Origin: an uncultured Porphyromonadaceae bacterium
GTDB lineage: Bacteria; Bacteroidota; Bacteroidia; Bacteroidales; Porphyromonadaceae
Direction of reading: 5' to 3'
Assembly: GCA_947253625.1 (NCBI GenBank)
Contig: CAMYAB010000007.1
Location: forward strand, 1-64,000
DNA: 64,000 bases
Shown in pieces: positions 50,028 through 60,451 of the stretch (its first letter is position 1; each line of letters begins with the position of its first letter). The notes beneath the pieces are model-generated. The model was not told where the DNA came from. It saw nothing but the letters and a program-made list of their open reading frames with translations, and did not search any database. The translations under genes were made by a program, and so were the position numbers.

Positions 50028-52018
50028 GCGAACGACTATACCCGGACTTTGAGCATCGAGATCCAGACACCCTTGCCCAAAAAGTGCGTCAAGGACTGGA
50101 GTCCTATCGCACTGAGATAAGCCGGATCAAAGCTGTACCTGAGAATGAAGCAGACTTTGCCAACACTGTCTTGGCGTTGGAAAAGAGTGGTAAGGATTTG
50201 GATGTAGCCAGTGCCTCGTTTTTCAACCTTCTGAGTTGCGATGCCGATGATCGACTGATGGAGCTCTCGCAGGAGCTGACCATGGAGCTCACCGAGGTCG
50301 CTAACGAAGTAGGCATGGACCTGGGGCTGGCCCAAAAGGTACGTGCCATATACAATGCCGACCAGAGCCACCTCGATGTACAAGATCGTCGACTCCTCTA
50401 CCGTAGCTACGAGGGCTACAAAAACAGAGGCGCCTACCTGACCGATGACATTCGTACCGAGCTAAAGAGCCTGCACAAAGAGCTAAGCCTCGCCACCCTC
50501 AACTTTGGGCAAAACGTCCTAAAAGAACAAAACACCTACCGCCTCTCAATCATGGATGGAGAGTGCCTCAAGCGACTGCCACAAGCCGTACTGGACAAAG
50601 CGGCACACACGGCACAAGAAGCAGGTGTCAGTGGATGGGTATTTGACTTTAGCATGCCGGCGTACTCGGCTATCATGAAGTACTGCGACAGTCGTCCAAT
50701 ACGGGAAAAAATGTACCGCGACCACGGCAAACTGGGCTTTGACACCAACAAGGAGACCAAAAACACCACGCTGGTCTACGATATAGTACGACTTCGGACA
50801 CGAATCGCCAACCTCCTCGGATACGACACCTATGCCGACTACACTTTGGCAGATCGCATGGCCAAAGACTCCACCTCCGTCTACGCAATGCTGGACCAAC
50901 TACGCGATGCCTACCTGCCCATCGCTCAGAAAGAGGTGGCGACGGTACAAGAGCTAGCCTCGCGAGAGGGGCTGCAGGAACCCATGCAACCGTGGGACTG
51001 GAGCTACTACGCTGAGCTGTACCGCCAAAAGGAGCTGGCGTATGATGAAGAGGAGACTCGACCCTACTTTGGGCTACAAGACAGTGTGGAGGCCATGTTT
51101 GGCCTGGCATCGGACCTATATGGGCTGGCTTTTGTTCCCAACACCGAACTAAAGCCCTACCGTGACGAAGTGGAGGTATATGATGTCCTAGATGGGGACG
51201 AACTCATGGGGACACTGCTCATGGATTATTACCCACGCAAAGGCAAACAGAGTGGTGCTTGGATGACCAACTATGTGGAGGCCTACGACGAAGTGCGTCC
51301 GGTTGTGAGTTTGGTGATGAACTTCACCCCAACCACCGGCGACAAACCGGCTCTGCTCACAATTGGCGAGGTGAATACAATGTTTCACGAGTTTGGACAC
51401 GGACTGCACGGGCTACTGACTCGTGTAAGGCATGCCTCACTAAGCGGGACTAACGTAGTACGAGACTTTGTGGAGCTTCCCTCTCAGCTGATGGAAAACT
51501 GGCTCCTGCAACCGGAGTTTCTCAAGTCTTTTGGGAAGCACTACCTCACCGGCGCAGTGATTCCGGACCATCTCGTAGAGGCAATCCGTCGCAGCAACCA
51601 CTTCTTGAGCGGATATGCCTGTGTACGTCAGCTGGGCTTTGGGTACCTCGACATGGCTTGGCACCATACCCCCCCCGCAAATCTGCCGAGCACCATCGAC
51701 GAACTAGAGACTGCGGTCAATGACCCAATCCGTCTACTCCCCAAGGTTGATGGAGTGGCTATCAGTACCTCCTTTGGACACATCTTTAGCGGGGGATATG
51801 CGTCAGGCTACTATGGCTACAAATGGGCTGAGATCCTGGATGCAGACGCCTTTGAGGAGTATTTGTCGAGAGGGCTGAGAGATCGAGAGACCGCTCACCG
51901 CTTTCGGAGCGAAATCCTAGAAAAAGGAGACATGGAAGAGGCCGAAGTGCTTTACAAAAACTTCAAGGGACGACCGGCTTCGATCGAGGCTCTCTTTCGT
52001 CGAGACGGACTGCTATGA
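50024..52018 (+). CDS. M3 family metallopeptidase (oligopeptidase A / Dcp type)
   Basis: 664 aa from MSERLYPDFEH. The zinc site H455-E-F-G-H459 (MFHEFGHGLHGLLT) and a later glutamate are in place. Length and the C-terminal FGHIFSGGYASGYYGYKWAEILDAD match the thimet-like M3 clan. No signal peptide is seen, so it is probably a cytoplasmic oligopeptide- or dipeptidyl-peptidase; OpdA-like and Dcp-like enzymes cannot be told apart here. Confidence 0.93.
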   Translation: MSERLYPDFEHRDPDTLAQKVRQGLESYRTEISRIKAVPENEADFANTVLALEKSGKDLDVASASFFNLLSCDADDRLMELSQELTMELTEVANEVGMDLGLAQKVRAIYNADQSHLDVQDRRLLYRSYEGYKNRGAYLTDDIRTELKSLHKELSLATLNFGQNVLKEQNTYRLSIMDGECLKRLPQAVLDKAAHTAQEAGVSGWVFDFSMPAYSAIMKYCDSRPIREKMYRDHGKLGFDTNKETKNTTLVYDIVRLRTRIANLLGYDTYADYTLADRMAKDSTSVYAMLDQLRDAYLPIAQKEVATVQELASREGLQEPMQPWDWSYYAELYRQKELAYDEEETRPYFGLQDSVEAMFGLASDLYGLAFVPNTELKPYRDEVEVYDVLDGDELMGTLLMDYYPRKGKQSGAWMTNYVEAYDEVRPVVSLVMNFTPTTGDKPALLTIGEVNTMFHEFGHGLHGLLTRVRHASLSGTNVVRDFVELPSQLMENWLLQPEFLKSFGKHYLTGAVIPDHLVEAIRRSNHFLSGYACVRQLGFGYLDMAWHHTPPANLPSTIDELETAVNDPIRLLPKVDGVAISTSFGHIFSGGYASGYYGYKWAEILDADAFEEYLSRGLRDRETAHRFRSEILEKGDMEEAEVLYKNFKGRPASIEALFRRDGLL

Positions 52019-52617
52019 TCGAGTACATACAGGGCACAATTGCCGAAAAGACCCCCACTACCGCAGTAGTTGACCTACACGGCATAGGCTATCAGCTCTA
52101 CATATCCGTCAATACCTCTACGGCACTGGTGGTCGGGCAGAACTACAAGCTACTGGTGCATGAGGTACTACGGGAGGACACGCATGACCTGTACGGTTTT
52201 GCAAGCGAGGAGGAGCGGATACTCTTCAGGCTACTCATCACGGTGAAAGGGATTGGTCCAAGCTCGGCACGGACGATGCTGAGTTCCTATACCCCAAAGG
52301 ATTTGGCACGGTACATTGCAGACGAAAACAGCGCTGCACTCAAGACCGTAAAAGGGGTTGGCCCCCGAACGGCAGAGCGGATCATCGTGGAGCTAAAAAA
52401 CAAAATCGCAGAGGCCATGCATGAGGGAGTCACTCCGGGAGGGACCGACAGCACGGAGGCGGTACCTCATACTGTGCAGTACGAAGAGGCCGAAAAAGCA
52501 TTTGTGGCACTGGGGTACACCCAGAGTCAGGCCCGGGCAGTAGTGGCAAAACTGGTGAAGCTTGATCCCGACATGAGTGTCAACGACATGGTGAGGCAGG
52601 GCTTGCGTATGCTTTAG
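52015..52617 (+). CDS. ruvA: Holliday junction branch migration protein RuvA
   Basis: 200 aa with the OB-fold N-terminus (MIEYIQGTIAEKTPTTAVVDLHGIGY), two helix-hairpin-helix motifs (VKGIGPSSARTML, VKGVGPRTAERIIVELK) and the C-terminal RuvB-contact domain (ALGYTQSQARAVVAKL). The gene lies 44 bp before sov, a pairing known from other Bacteroidota. Confidence 0.97.
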   Translation: MIEYIQGTIAEKTPTTAVVDLHGIGYQLYISVNTSTALVVGQNYKLLVHEVLREDTHDLYGFASEEERILFRLLITVKGIGPSSARTMLSSYTPKDLARYIADENSAALKTVKGVGPRTAERIIVELKNKIAEAMHEGVTPGGTDSTEAVPHTVQYEEAEKAFVALGYTQSQARAVVAKLVKLDPDMSVNDMVRQGLRML

Positions 52618-52661
52618 CACCTCTGGGTGGGATCGCAAAGCGCACAAGCGTCCTAAAGTAT

Positions 52662-55600
52662 ATGGACAGAAGACAACGGAGCCGGATAGCCCTACTGACA
52701 GTATGGTATGGTCTCTGCGTACTTCTGACACTTCTCCCACTGCAACAGATGGTCGCTCAGACCCGACCGGACTCCGTAGTCTACGACCGAGAGGGGCACC
52801 TATACCTGATCCACCAAAAAGACTCTGTCGGGGCATGGCGGCTGGCAAAAGTACTGTCGCTCAAGGAGTACCTAAAGTATAGAGAGACACAGTTACTCTC
52901 TACCGATCCCACTCCGGTACGGTCTATCCGTGAAGTTCCGCCCAAGCGGGAGCCCCAAGGGCTCAGTCTGACTACCGTTGGTGAAGCCCGTTTACGGCTC
53001 GAGCAGACCACCATACGTGATGGATCACCGATGCTGCCGGTACAGATGCGTCATAGGAGCTATGTAGGTTTTAGCTACGAGACAACACTCGGGGTCCAAG
53101 CCTCCTACGGTGATCATATACGGATGGACCTCCGATACAATACCCACACCACACTGCCGGCCGACCGCCAGTCTGTCCGGCTCGCCTATGTCGGTGATGA
53201 GTACGATTTGGTCCAAAACGTCCAAGCCGGCAATATCCAATTCACAAGTCAAAACCCCTTGGTGGCCCTCGGCAGTGACCTCCTTGGATTGCGATCGGAC
53301 TTTCGGATCGGGCCACTGAGCCTTACAGCACTGGCCGCTCGCCGGCACGACAATGAGCGAAAGATCCGGATCCAAGGGGGGAAGCGTCTTCTTCCTTTTG
53401 AGGTGCGTAGCTCTGAGTACCAGTTTGCCCAACACTTCTTTCTTTCCGAGTTTTTCGCACGCAAGTACGATCAAGCTCTCTCCACCCTTCCCCTCGTCAC
53501 AAGTGACCTATACATCCGCCACGTGGAGCTTTGGGTCACCGATACTCGTAGACGTTCGACGGACCACCGGACAGCCGACCTCACCGCCTACCCGGAGTGG
53601 GCTCTCATGCCGGACACTCCCCCATCGTCCGACACTCCGGGATCAAAAGGGCACTCCCTCCACAATGCCACACGGCTGCAGGAGTCGGACTACACCGTCC
53701 ACCCGACCCTGGGCTTCATCTCTCTCAATTTTCCACTTGCCGAGCGCCAACAGCTCGCTGTAGTTTACAGCTACAGCTACAAGGGAAAGGACTATCAGGT
53801 AGGTACTTTTGTCGGTGAAAGTGACCACCTAGAGGCTGCTCTCCTATCCGGGGATACCAAGTTGCCAAGCGATCCTCTATGGGAGCTGATGATGAAAAAC
53901 GGATACAGCATCCCCTACAGCAGTCGCCCAATAGAGCCCGAGGATCTGACGCTCAACATTTACTACCGGACACCAGGCACAGCCATAGACCGCCCCACAG
54001 ACACAGGAGGGAAACCATGGATCGAGAAGTTTGCACTCGACCGGACGGATCTTTCGGGTAGCTCCGCTCGGGCAGATGGACTTCTGGACTACTTGCCGGG
54101 GACACTATTCTTGCGCAATGGGGGGACCCTTTTTCTCCCTTTCAGGAGGCCGTTTGCCACGATTCCCGATGAGCCATACACCTCACTCTACACGACGACC
54201 CCCGCGCAAGCCATTGAGGACACAGAGCTTGACCGCTTTGTCCTACGAGGCGACCTCTCAGGTGGCGAGACCAGGAGCATACCTCTGGGGACCACCTCGC
54301 TCGCACCGGGAGACCTAACCGTCCGCACACCGGCACGCATACTGAGTGAGGGGCTCGACTACTCTGTGGACTACACCACCGGCACACTCACGCTAAACAC
54401 ACCACAGGCAGAGTCTGTGGAGGTGACTATACGAGAGCGCGAACTGGCACGAAAAAAGGAAAAAACACTCATTGGGCTGGAAGCTCAGCTACAACTCCTG
54501 CCCGGCCTATCACTTGGCGGGACCGTGCTGGACTACACCGAGACCCTTCCGACCCGGAGAGTCCGACTGGGCGAAGAACCCCTCCACAATACCCTCTGGG
54601 GCATGAATGCCACCTATGACTACCGGGGAAAAAGGCTCACCGACTACCTCGACCACCTACTCCCCGGACGCCTGCAAAAGCCCGTAGCCCTGCACCTAGA
54701 GATCGCTTATGCCAACCTAAAGTCCAACTACAACACCCCAAAGGATCAAGCCATCGTCCTAGAGGACTTTGAGCAAAAGGGGAGGAGCATCACACTGGTC
54801 TATCCACACGATTGGTCCATAAGTGGCAACCCCTTTCCGGAAAACAGCTCTGCACTTGATCATAGAGCTCGACTGGCATGGTACACGGTCGACCCACTTT
54901 TGGTAAGAGACGGAGTGCCGGGCCAGCCAACTTCCCTCCGAGACAATCTCCCGGAGCGGACCAACCCGTTGGTATGCGAAGTCGCCACTCAGGCACTTTT
55001 CCCCGGCCGAGACCCGGGTCCGGCACAGCAACAATACTTGTCCACCCTCAACCTCTCCTATTATCCCCAAGAGCGTGGCCCATACACGGCCGCTCCCTAC
55101 ACACTGGATGCCTCCGGCCATTTTGTGTCACCGGGAGAGAGTTGGGGTTCCATCACACGCCCCTTGGAGGTCACCGACTTTGAGCAGGAGCAGATCCTCT
55201 ACCTAGAGGGCTGGTTACTGGATCCTTACACACTGGACCCCAACACTTCACCCGGGGAGTTGTTGATCGACTTGGGGCGTCTCTCCGAGGAAGTTCTGCC
55301 AGATGGCCAACTCTACTACGAGGGGCCGGGGAGCTACACCGACAGCGACTATGGGCGAGTACCTACAGAGATTGCCGACACCTACACTTTTGACCAAACC
55401 GGTGCGGTACCCTTGGCGCTTCAGGACAGAGGACTTGATGGGCTCAGTTCGGAAGAGGAGCGACGACACCCTCTGTACCAAGCACTACTTCGGCATACCT
55501 CCGACCCGGAGGTTTGGAGAGACCCTGCGGCAGACGACTACCGTTTTTACCTTGGAGAGGAGTGGGATCGCACCGAGGCTACCGTCCTAGAGCGCTACAA

Positions 55601-58600
55601 GTACATCAACGGCACAGAGGGCAATACCGGCGGTCACACAATTCAGGGGATCCGGAGTGCGGCCACATGGGAGCCGGACAAGGAGGATCTCAACCGCAAC
55701 TTCTTGCTGGATACCGAGGAGCACTACTTTCGGTACCGACTACCCCTCAGCCCACCGGCTTTGACCAAGGAGCACTCTCCCTATATTGTCGGAGAGCGCA
55801 CCTACACGGTAGACCGTGGAGCCGGGAGACAGACAACCGTCCGCTGGATCAAGTTCCGCATACCTCTGGATCACCCCCACTCCGAGTATGGCTCACCGAC
55901 ACTCCGCGATGTGCCATCCGTCCGCCTAGTGTTGCGAGGATTCACTGCCCCCATCCACCTTCGGTGGGCATTACTTCGCTTCGTCTCCTCCTCCTGGCAA
56001 AACTACAACCGCCCCATCGACCCCAAGGACACCCAGACAGCCTCCCTTGCGGTCAGCCAACTAAGTTTGGAGGAAGACTCCGGGCGCAAGCCCATCCCCT
56101 ACGTCTCACCTCCCGGAGTCGGGCAAGAACTCATCTTCACCCCCATGTCGCCTATGCGCTCCGATGAGCGTGCCCTTGCCCTCACCTTTGATCAGCTCCA
56201 CCAAGATCAACCCGTGGCTGTCTTTTACACCCCCCGATGGGACCTCCGCCACTACGATCACCTCACCCTACACACACACCTCCACTCCGAGCAAGACCTA
56301 CGGTCGGGCGAAGTGGAGCTCTTTGTCCGCCTGGGCTCGGATTTCACCCAAAACTACTACGAGATCCGGCACCCACTCTCCCTCACGCCACTCGGTGACT
56401 ATACCGGCTACACGCCTTCCGACCTTCGTCGACTGGTATGGCCCGATGAAAACAAGCTTGTCCTCACCCTCTCCGAGCTCACAGCACTCAAGCAAGCGCG
56501 AGACCACGAAGGGGCCGATCCCGGGCAGCCCTATCGACAAGGCAATATCTGCCTCAAGGGCTATCCCACACTTGGCGAAGTCTCCTCTGTCCTCATAGGT
56601 TTGCGCTCCCGCACTGGAGGGATCCTCTCCGGAGAGGTCTGGGTCAATGAGCTCAGCGTATCCGGCACACGGCACCTCGGAGGCGATGCCCTACTCACAT
56701 CCGGGACCCTCACACTGTCGGATCTACTAGATCTGCGTGCGGAGGGGGGCTACACCTCCGCAGGATTCACCTCCCTTACCCGGGACAGTCGCTTTACCTC
56801 GCTGGAGGACACTCGATTTCTAGCCCTCTCGGGCCAGTTCGACCTCTCTTACCTGGCACCCACCACCTGGCAAGTCCACGCACCACTTCGCTTCTCGACC
56901 GAGCGTCGCTCCACCACACCCTTTTACAGTCCCACCCACTCCGATCTACGATACGACCGCTCACGGGATGGCGAAAAGGGCATGGGGCACCACCTCACCT
57001 CCCTGTGGCACCTAGAGGATTGGCACCTCGGGCCCATCATCGCTTCCGGAGCCTTCTACGACCCCTCCAACCTCCACTTCTCCTACCGGCTCCACCACTC
57101 AGACACCAGGTCACCCTACCTACCCGTCAGCAAGGAGCGACGGATGAGCACCGAGCTCCTCTACGACTATCGTCCATCCCCGTCCAACAGCCTATACCTC
57201 TCCTCCTCATGGGATCGTCTCTACCGCCACACACTCCTACCGGGTGCCGACAAGGCCGTCACCCTGAGCCACTGGAAGTGGGACCGAGCTCTCCGTCTAC
57301 GCTACCAGCCGATTCAGTGCCTGTCCGTGGGGCTTACCGGATCGACCACAGCACTCATCGAGGAGCCGATGGCCCAAGCGCACACCGCCAATACGGACCA
57401 AGCCTTCAGCCTCCTCTCCGGTGAGCTCCTGCGGGCTATCAAGTCACTTGGCCGCACCGAGCACTATCGGGCCACCACCGACCTCACCGCCAGACTACCC
57501 CGGCTGCAAGCCCGGCTTTTGGCTCCTCTGACCGCCTCAGCCACCTGGCGCACCACTTTTGACTGGCAGAGGGGTCTTCGCACGGCCACTGTCCAAAATG
57601 GGCATCAAGCCAGCTCCACCGCCTCTCTCGACGGACGCTTGGCGTACGATCTGGAGACCCTTTTCGCAAAAGACAGCCCCTTCCGGCCCAAGCGCCTCTC
57701 CTTTCGCGCCGGGTATCAGACCGGTAGCACCATCCCCGGCCTGGGGCTGGAGGCCCGCAGTGCTATGGGGGTGCCACAGCTCTACCTCTACCAACTGGGG
57801 TGGACAAGCGGCCCGGCCACGCTCTCCAAGGCAATACAGGACCGGTGGCTGCTCACGGACCTCTCCTCGCCCCGACAAGCCAGTCACTACGTCCGACAAG
57901 AGTACGAGGTCACTTGCTCGGCCCGGCTACTCCCCGGACTGTTGCTGGAGCTCAATCTACAGGCACGCAACCATCGACACACCACCCTGTCCCGAAAAAC
58001 CGGGACCCCTCTCCGCCAATCGGGCAGCATTCGCCTCAGCAGCTGGGGTCTACGCTCCCTTTTCGAGAACTCTCTACAGCGCGCCGGTCACCCCTCCACC
58101 CTCTACGACTCATTTGTCAGGCTCTATGCCGATGGACAAGCCCCAGAGCAGGCTTTTGTGGCACGGTACACACTGTCGGGGCGACTGACCGGTGGATTGC
58201 CCGGCTACGGGACACTACTTCCGGCTTGGCTCATCACCTACGATCTGACCCAAGCATCGCCCCTACTCGCCCGACACTTCTCCACTCTACGACTTGAGCA
58301 CCGCTACAGTGGCTACCTGGAGGTCCCGGCATATGAGCAGACGACAAAGGGGCTCAGCCTACGCACCATCACCCAGGTCGACGAGCTAAGTCCACTGGCC
58401 GGGCTCAAGCTCACCACCGTCTGGGGACTCACCATAGGGGAGCAATACACCCTGCGGAGATCCAATACCCTGCTCCTCGCCTCCCTGCGACTACTGGAGC
58501 AACACGACACCCAGCTACGATCCACACTAGGCTACACGAGAGCCTTCCCTGCGCCCTTTGGAGTCACCCTTCCGCTCCTGGGGGATACACAGCACGAGAT

Positions 58601-58853
58601 CAGTGCATACCTCACCCACACCTATATTCGGACCTACCTGCTGGCGCGCAACATACGCACCGGCAGTTCCGTCGCCACACAAGGGCTGGACACCCACCTC
58701 CTCCAAGCCTCCATTGACTACAAACTCTCCCAAGCCCTCACCCTTCGGGCGTTTTGGGAAGAAAACGCCCGTCGTCCGCTGACCACCGGCCTTGATCACC
58801 CCTTCAGGATGACCTCCTACGGGCTTATGGTCATGCTGAGGCTACAACCCTAG
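52662..58853 (+). CDS. sov: Sov/SprA, outer-membrane translocon of the type IX secretion system
   Basis: 2063 aa, shorter than the roughly 2500-aa P. gingivalis Sov. It begins with a signal peptide (hydrophobic 8-27, ending MVAQ). Family features are the ordered repeats of beta strands, YEGPGSYTDSDYG, YKYINGTEGNTGG, EDLNRNFLLDTEEHYFRYRL and the long series of amphipathic strands to the aromatic C-terminus (MVMLRLQP). It forms a giant 36-strand barrel that releases T9SS cargo at the surface. It ends the tkt operon. Confidence 0.95.
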   Translation: MDRRQRSRIALLTVWYGLCVLLTLLPLQQMVAQTRPDSVVYDREGHLYLIHQKDSVGAWRLAKVLSLKEYLKYRETQLLSTDPTPVRSIREVPPKREPQGLSLTTVGEARLRLEQTTIRDGSPMLPVQMRHRSYVGFSYETTLGVQASYGDHIRMDLRYNTHTTLPADRQSVRLAYVGDEYDLVQNVQAGNIQFTSQNPLVALGSDLLGLRSDFRIGPLSLTALAARRHDNERKIRIQGGKRLLPFEVRSSEYQFAQHFFLSEFFARKYDQALSTLPLVTSDLYIRHVELWVTDTRRRSTDHRTADLTAYPEWALMPDTPPSSDTPGSKGHSLHNATRLQESDYTVHPTLGFISLNFPLAERQQLAVVYSYSYKGKDYQVGTFVGESDHLEAALLSGDTKLPSDPLWELMMKNGYSIPYSSRPIEPEDLTLNIYYRTPGTAIDRPTDTGGKPWIEKFALDRTDLSGSSARADGLLDYLPGTLFLRNGGTLFLPFRRPFATIPDEPYTSLYTTTPAQAIEDTELDRFVLRGDLSGGETRSIPLGTTSLAPGDLTVRTPARILSEGLDYSVDYTTGTLTLNTPQAESVEVTIRERELARKKEKTLIGLEAQLQLLPGLSLGGTVLDYTETLPTRRVRLGEEPLHNTLWGMNATYDYRGKRLTDYLDHLLPGRLQKPVALHLEIAYANLKSNYNTPKDQAIVLEDFEQKGRSITLVYPHDWSISGNPFPENSSALDHRARLAWYTVDPLLVRDGVPGQPTSLRDNLPERTNPLVCEVATQALFPGRDPGPAQQQYLSTLNLSYYPQERGPYTAAPYTLDASGHFVSPGESWGSITRPLEVTDFEQEQILYLEGWLLDPYTLDPNTSPGELLIDLGRLSEEVLPDGQLYYEGPGSYTDSDYGRVPTEIADTYTFDQTGAVPLALQDRGLDGLSSEEERRHPLYQALLRHTSDPEVWRDPAADDYRFYLGEEWDRTEATVLERYKYINGTEGNTGGHTIQGIRSAATWEPDKEDLNRNFLLDTEEHYFRYRLPLSPPALTKEHSPYIVGERTYTVDRGAGRQTTVRWIKFRIPLDHPHSEYGSPTLRDVPSVRLVLRGFTAPIHLRWALLRFVSSSWQNYNRPIDPKDTQTASLAVSQLSLEEDSGRKPIPYVSPPGVGQELIFTPMSPMRSDERALALTFDQLHQDQPVAVFYTPRWDLRHYDHLTLHTHLHSEQDLRSGEVELFVRLGSDFTQNYYEIRHPLSLTPLGDYTGYTPSDLRRLVWPDENKLVLTLSELTALKQARDHEGADPGQPYRQGNICLKGYPTLGEVSSVLIGLRSRTGGILSGEVWVNELSVSGTRHLGGDALLTSGTLTLSDLLDLRAEGGYTSAGFTSLTRDSRFTSLEDTRFLALSGQFDLSYLAPTTWQVHAPLRFSTERRSTTPFYSPTHSDLRYDRSRDGEKGMGHHLTSLWHLEDWHLGPIIASGAFYDPSNLHFSYRLHHSDTRSPYLPVSKERRMSTELLYDYRPSPSNSLYLSSSWDRLYRHTLLPGADKAVTLSHWKWDRALRLRYQPIQCLSVGLTGSTTALIEEPMAQAHTANTDQAFSLLSGELLRAIKSLGRTEHYRATTDLTARLPRLQARLLAPLTASATWRTTFDWQRGLRTATVQNGHQASSTASLDGRLAYDLETLFAKDSPFRPKRLSFRAGYQTGSTIPGLGLEARSAMGVPQLYLYQLGWTSGPATLSKAIQDRWLLTDLSSPRQASHYVRQEYEVTCSARLLPGLLLELNLQARNHRHTTLSRKTGTPLRQSGSIRLSSWGLRSLFENSLQRAGHPSTLYDSFVRLYADGQAPEQAFVARYTLSGRLTGGLPGYGTLLPAWLITYDLTQASPLLARHFSTLRLEHRYSGYLEVPAYEQTTKGLSLRTITQVDELSPLAGLKLTTVWGLTIGEQYTLRRSNTLLLASLRLLEQHDTQLRSTLGYTRAFPAPFGVTLPLLGDTQHEISAYLTHTYIRTYLLARNIRTGSSVATQGLDTHLLQASIDYKLSQALTLRAFWEENARRPLTTGLDHPFRMTSYGLMVMLRLQP

Positions 58854-58895
58854 GGGGCTGTCGGCCTATCACCTTGGTGCGGTATTGGTGCTCGA

Positions 58896-60041
58896 TTAGC
58901 CGTGTTGGACCAGTCGGTATCGTCCACCCGGGAGAGAGCGGACCCGTCCCTCCAGTTCGAGCCCAAAGAGTAGCGAGGAGATCGTGGAGATCGGCTCCCC
59001 AAGACGATCCGAGAGGTCGGCCAGGGAAAGTTCACCGTACCGGGTCAGTTCGCGCAAGATAGGATCCACCTCGGCAGAGTCGGCACCCTCCGGTGCGGCA
59101 AAGGGGAGGGGCGTGCCTTTGGGTTGAGACGACCGTATCAGCCCCAGATCCTGCAGTACCTGCGAGGGGTTTTCCAGGATGGTGGCCTTTTGTTGGGCGA
59201 TCAGGCGATTGCAGCCCTCCGAGGTGTGGTCAAAGAGACGCCCCGGCACAGCATAGACCTCTCGACCGTACTCAAAGGCCAGTGCCGCAGTCACCATAGC
59301 CCCACCCTTTTCGGGACTTTCGGCCACGATGGTTGCACTCGAGAGGCCGGCGACGATACGGTTGCGGGCGATAAAGCGCTGGGGGAGCGGTTTGGTCCCC
59401 AGTGGATACTCCGTCAGGAGCGCCCCACCACTCTCACGGATCCGGCACGCCAGCTGTCGATGAGTGGCGGGGTAGATTGTTTGCAGCCCATGAGCCAGCA
59501 CAGCCACCGTGCGTAGTCCTGTCTCCAGCGCCAAGCGATGGGCCACCGCATCCACACCGTAGGCCAGTCCACTCACGATCACCAAGTCGGGGCACACCGT
59601 CGCCCACTCGCCTATGATATAGCGCAGGGCATCCTCGGCATAGGGGGTACAGCGTCTGGTCCCGACGACCGCAATCATGGGGGCCTCCACCGGGAGGTCA
59701 CCGGAGGCATAGAGGACCAGGGGTGCATCCGCACAGTGGTCCAGTGCCTCGGGATAGCCGGGCTCACCCGAGCAGATCAGTCGGATAGGATTTCCCCTGC
59801 GGTACTCACGCTGCAGGAGGAGCGACTGCTCCTCCGCTTGCCGAGAGGCACCGGACGAGTGATGGAGGAGAGAGGCCAGCTTGCGACCCACCCCCGGTGC
59901 ATCGGCCAGTTGTCGCTCCGAGGTACTGTACAGGGCAGTGGCCGATCCACAGCAGTCGATCAGTCCACGTCCCGTCACCGGTCCCACACCCTCAGTCAGG
60001 CTGAGACGGAGGAGAGCCTGTTGCTCCGCGGTGAGGCTCAC
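58896..60041 (-). CDS. dprA: DNA processing protein DprA (Smf)
   Basis: 381 aa. Rossmann-like core with MIAVVGTRRCTPYAEDA, IVSGLAYGVDAVAHR, LLTEYPLGTKPLPQRFIARNRIVAGLS and a C-terminal winged-helix (LTRYGELSLADLSDRLGEP). DprA loads RecA onto incoming single-stranded DNA in natural transformation. It is last in a leftward operon, overlapping the thioesterase by 4 bp; it converges on sov with 42 bp between. Confidence 0.96.
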   Translation of the reverse strand: MSLTAEQQALLRLSLTEGVGPVTGRGLIDCCGSATALYSTSERQLADAPGVGRKLASLLHHSSGASRQAEEQSLLLQREYRRGNPIRLICSGEPGYPEALDHCADAPLVLYASGDLPVEAPMIAVVGTRRCTPYAEDALRYIIGEWATVCPDLVIVSGLAYGVDAVAHRLALETGLRTVAVLAHGLQTIYPATHRQLACRIRESGGALLTEYPLGTKPLPQRFIARNRIVAGLSSATIVAESPEKGGAMVTAALAFEYGREVYAVPGRLFDHTSEGCNRLIAQQKATILENPSQVLQDLGLIRSSQPKGTPLPFAAPEGADSAEVDPILRELTRYGELSLADLSDRLGEPISTISSLLFGLELEGRVRSLPGGRYRLVQHG

Positions 60042-60451
60042 CTCTCCCCAAACTTTTGGAAGAGGTCGGCCAGGTAATCCCCACGGGTGAGCTTACCTTG
60101 CTCAAGCACCACCACATGCACCTTTGCTCTGGTGCAGATGGCCCCATCTCGCTCACGTACGACATCCTGGTGAAAGATATGGCGCACCCCCTGCCGCTCA
60201 AAGTTGATCCCCACCCAAAAGCGTTCGCCACTCCTCAGCGACTCCTTGTAGTCGATCTCGATACGAGCCACCATGGCATCGATCCCCTCGTCATGCATCC
60301 GCTGAAAGTTATCCCCCATCGCCTCCAAAAACTCATGCCGGGCATGCTCCATGTAGTGGAGGTAGTTGGCGTTGTTGACTACTCCTTGGAGGTCGCACTC
60401 GTAGTCACGCACCTTCATCTCCTCTATATAGCGGTACTCCTTTTTGTCCAT
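60038..60451 (-). CDS. Hotdog-fold acyl-CoA thioesterase (YbgC/4-HBT type)
   Basis: 137 aa. YECDLQGVVNNANYLHYMEHARHEF (in sections: Asp20, Gln22, then Tyr and His/Glu) is the YbgC-type pattern, with a catalytic aspartate near residue 20. It hydrolyses acyl-CoA thioesters; the substrate is unknown. Translationally coupled to dprA downstream and overlapping the U32 gene by 28 bp. Confidence 0.9.
   Translation of the reverse strand: MDKKEYRYIEEMKVRDYECDLQGVVNNANYLHYMEHARHEFLEAMGDNFQRMHDEGIDAMVARIEIDYKESLRSGERFWVGINFERQGVRHIFHQDVVRERDGAICTRAKVHVVVLEQGKLTRGDYLADLFQKFGER

Noticed and set aside
53000..58800. Many long frames on both strands inside sov
   Set aside because: Shadows of a long G+C-rich reading frame; none has protein-family features or its own promoter.
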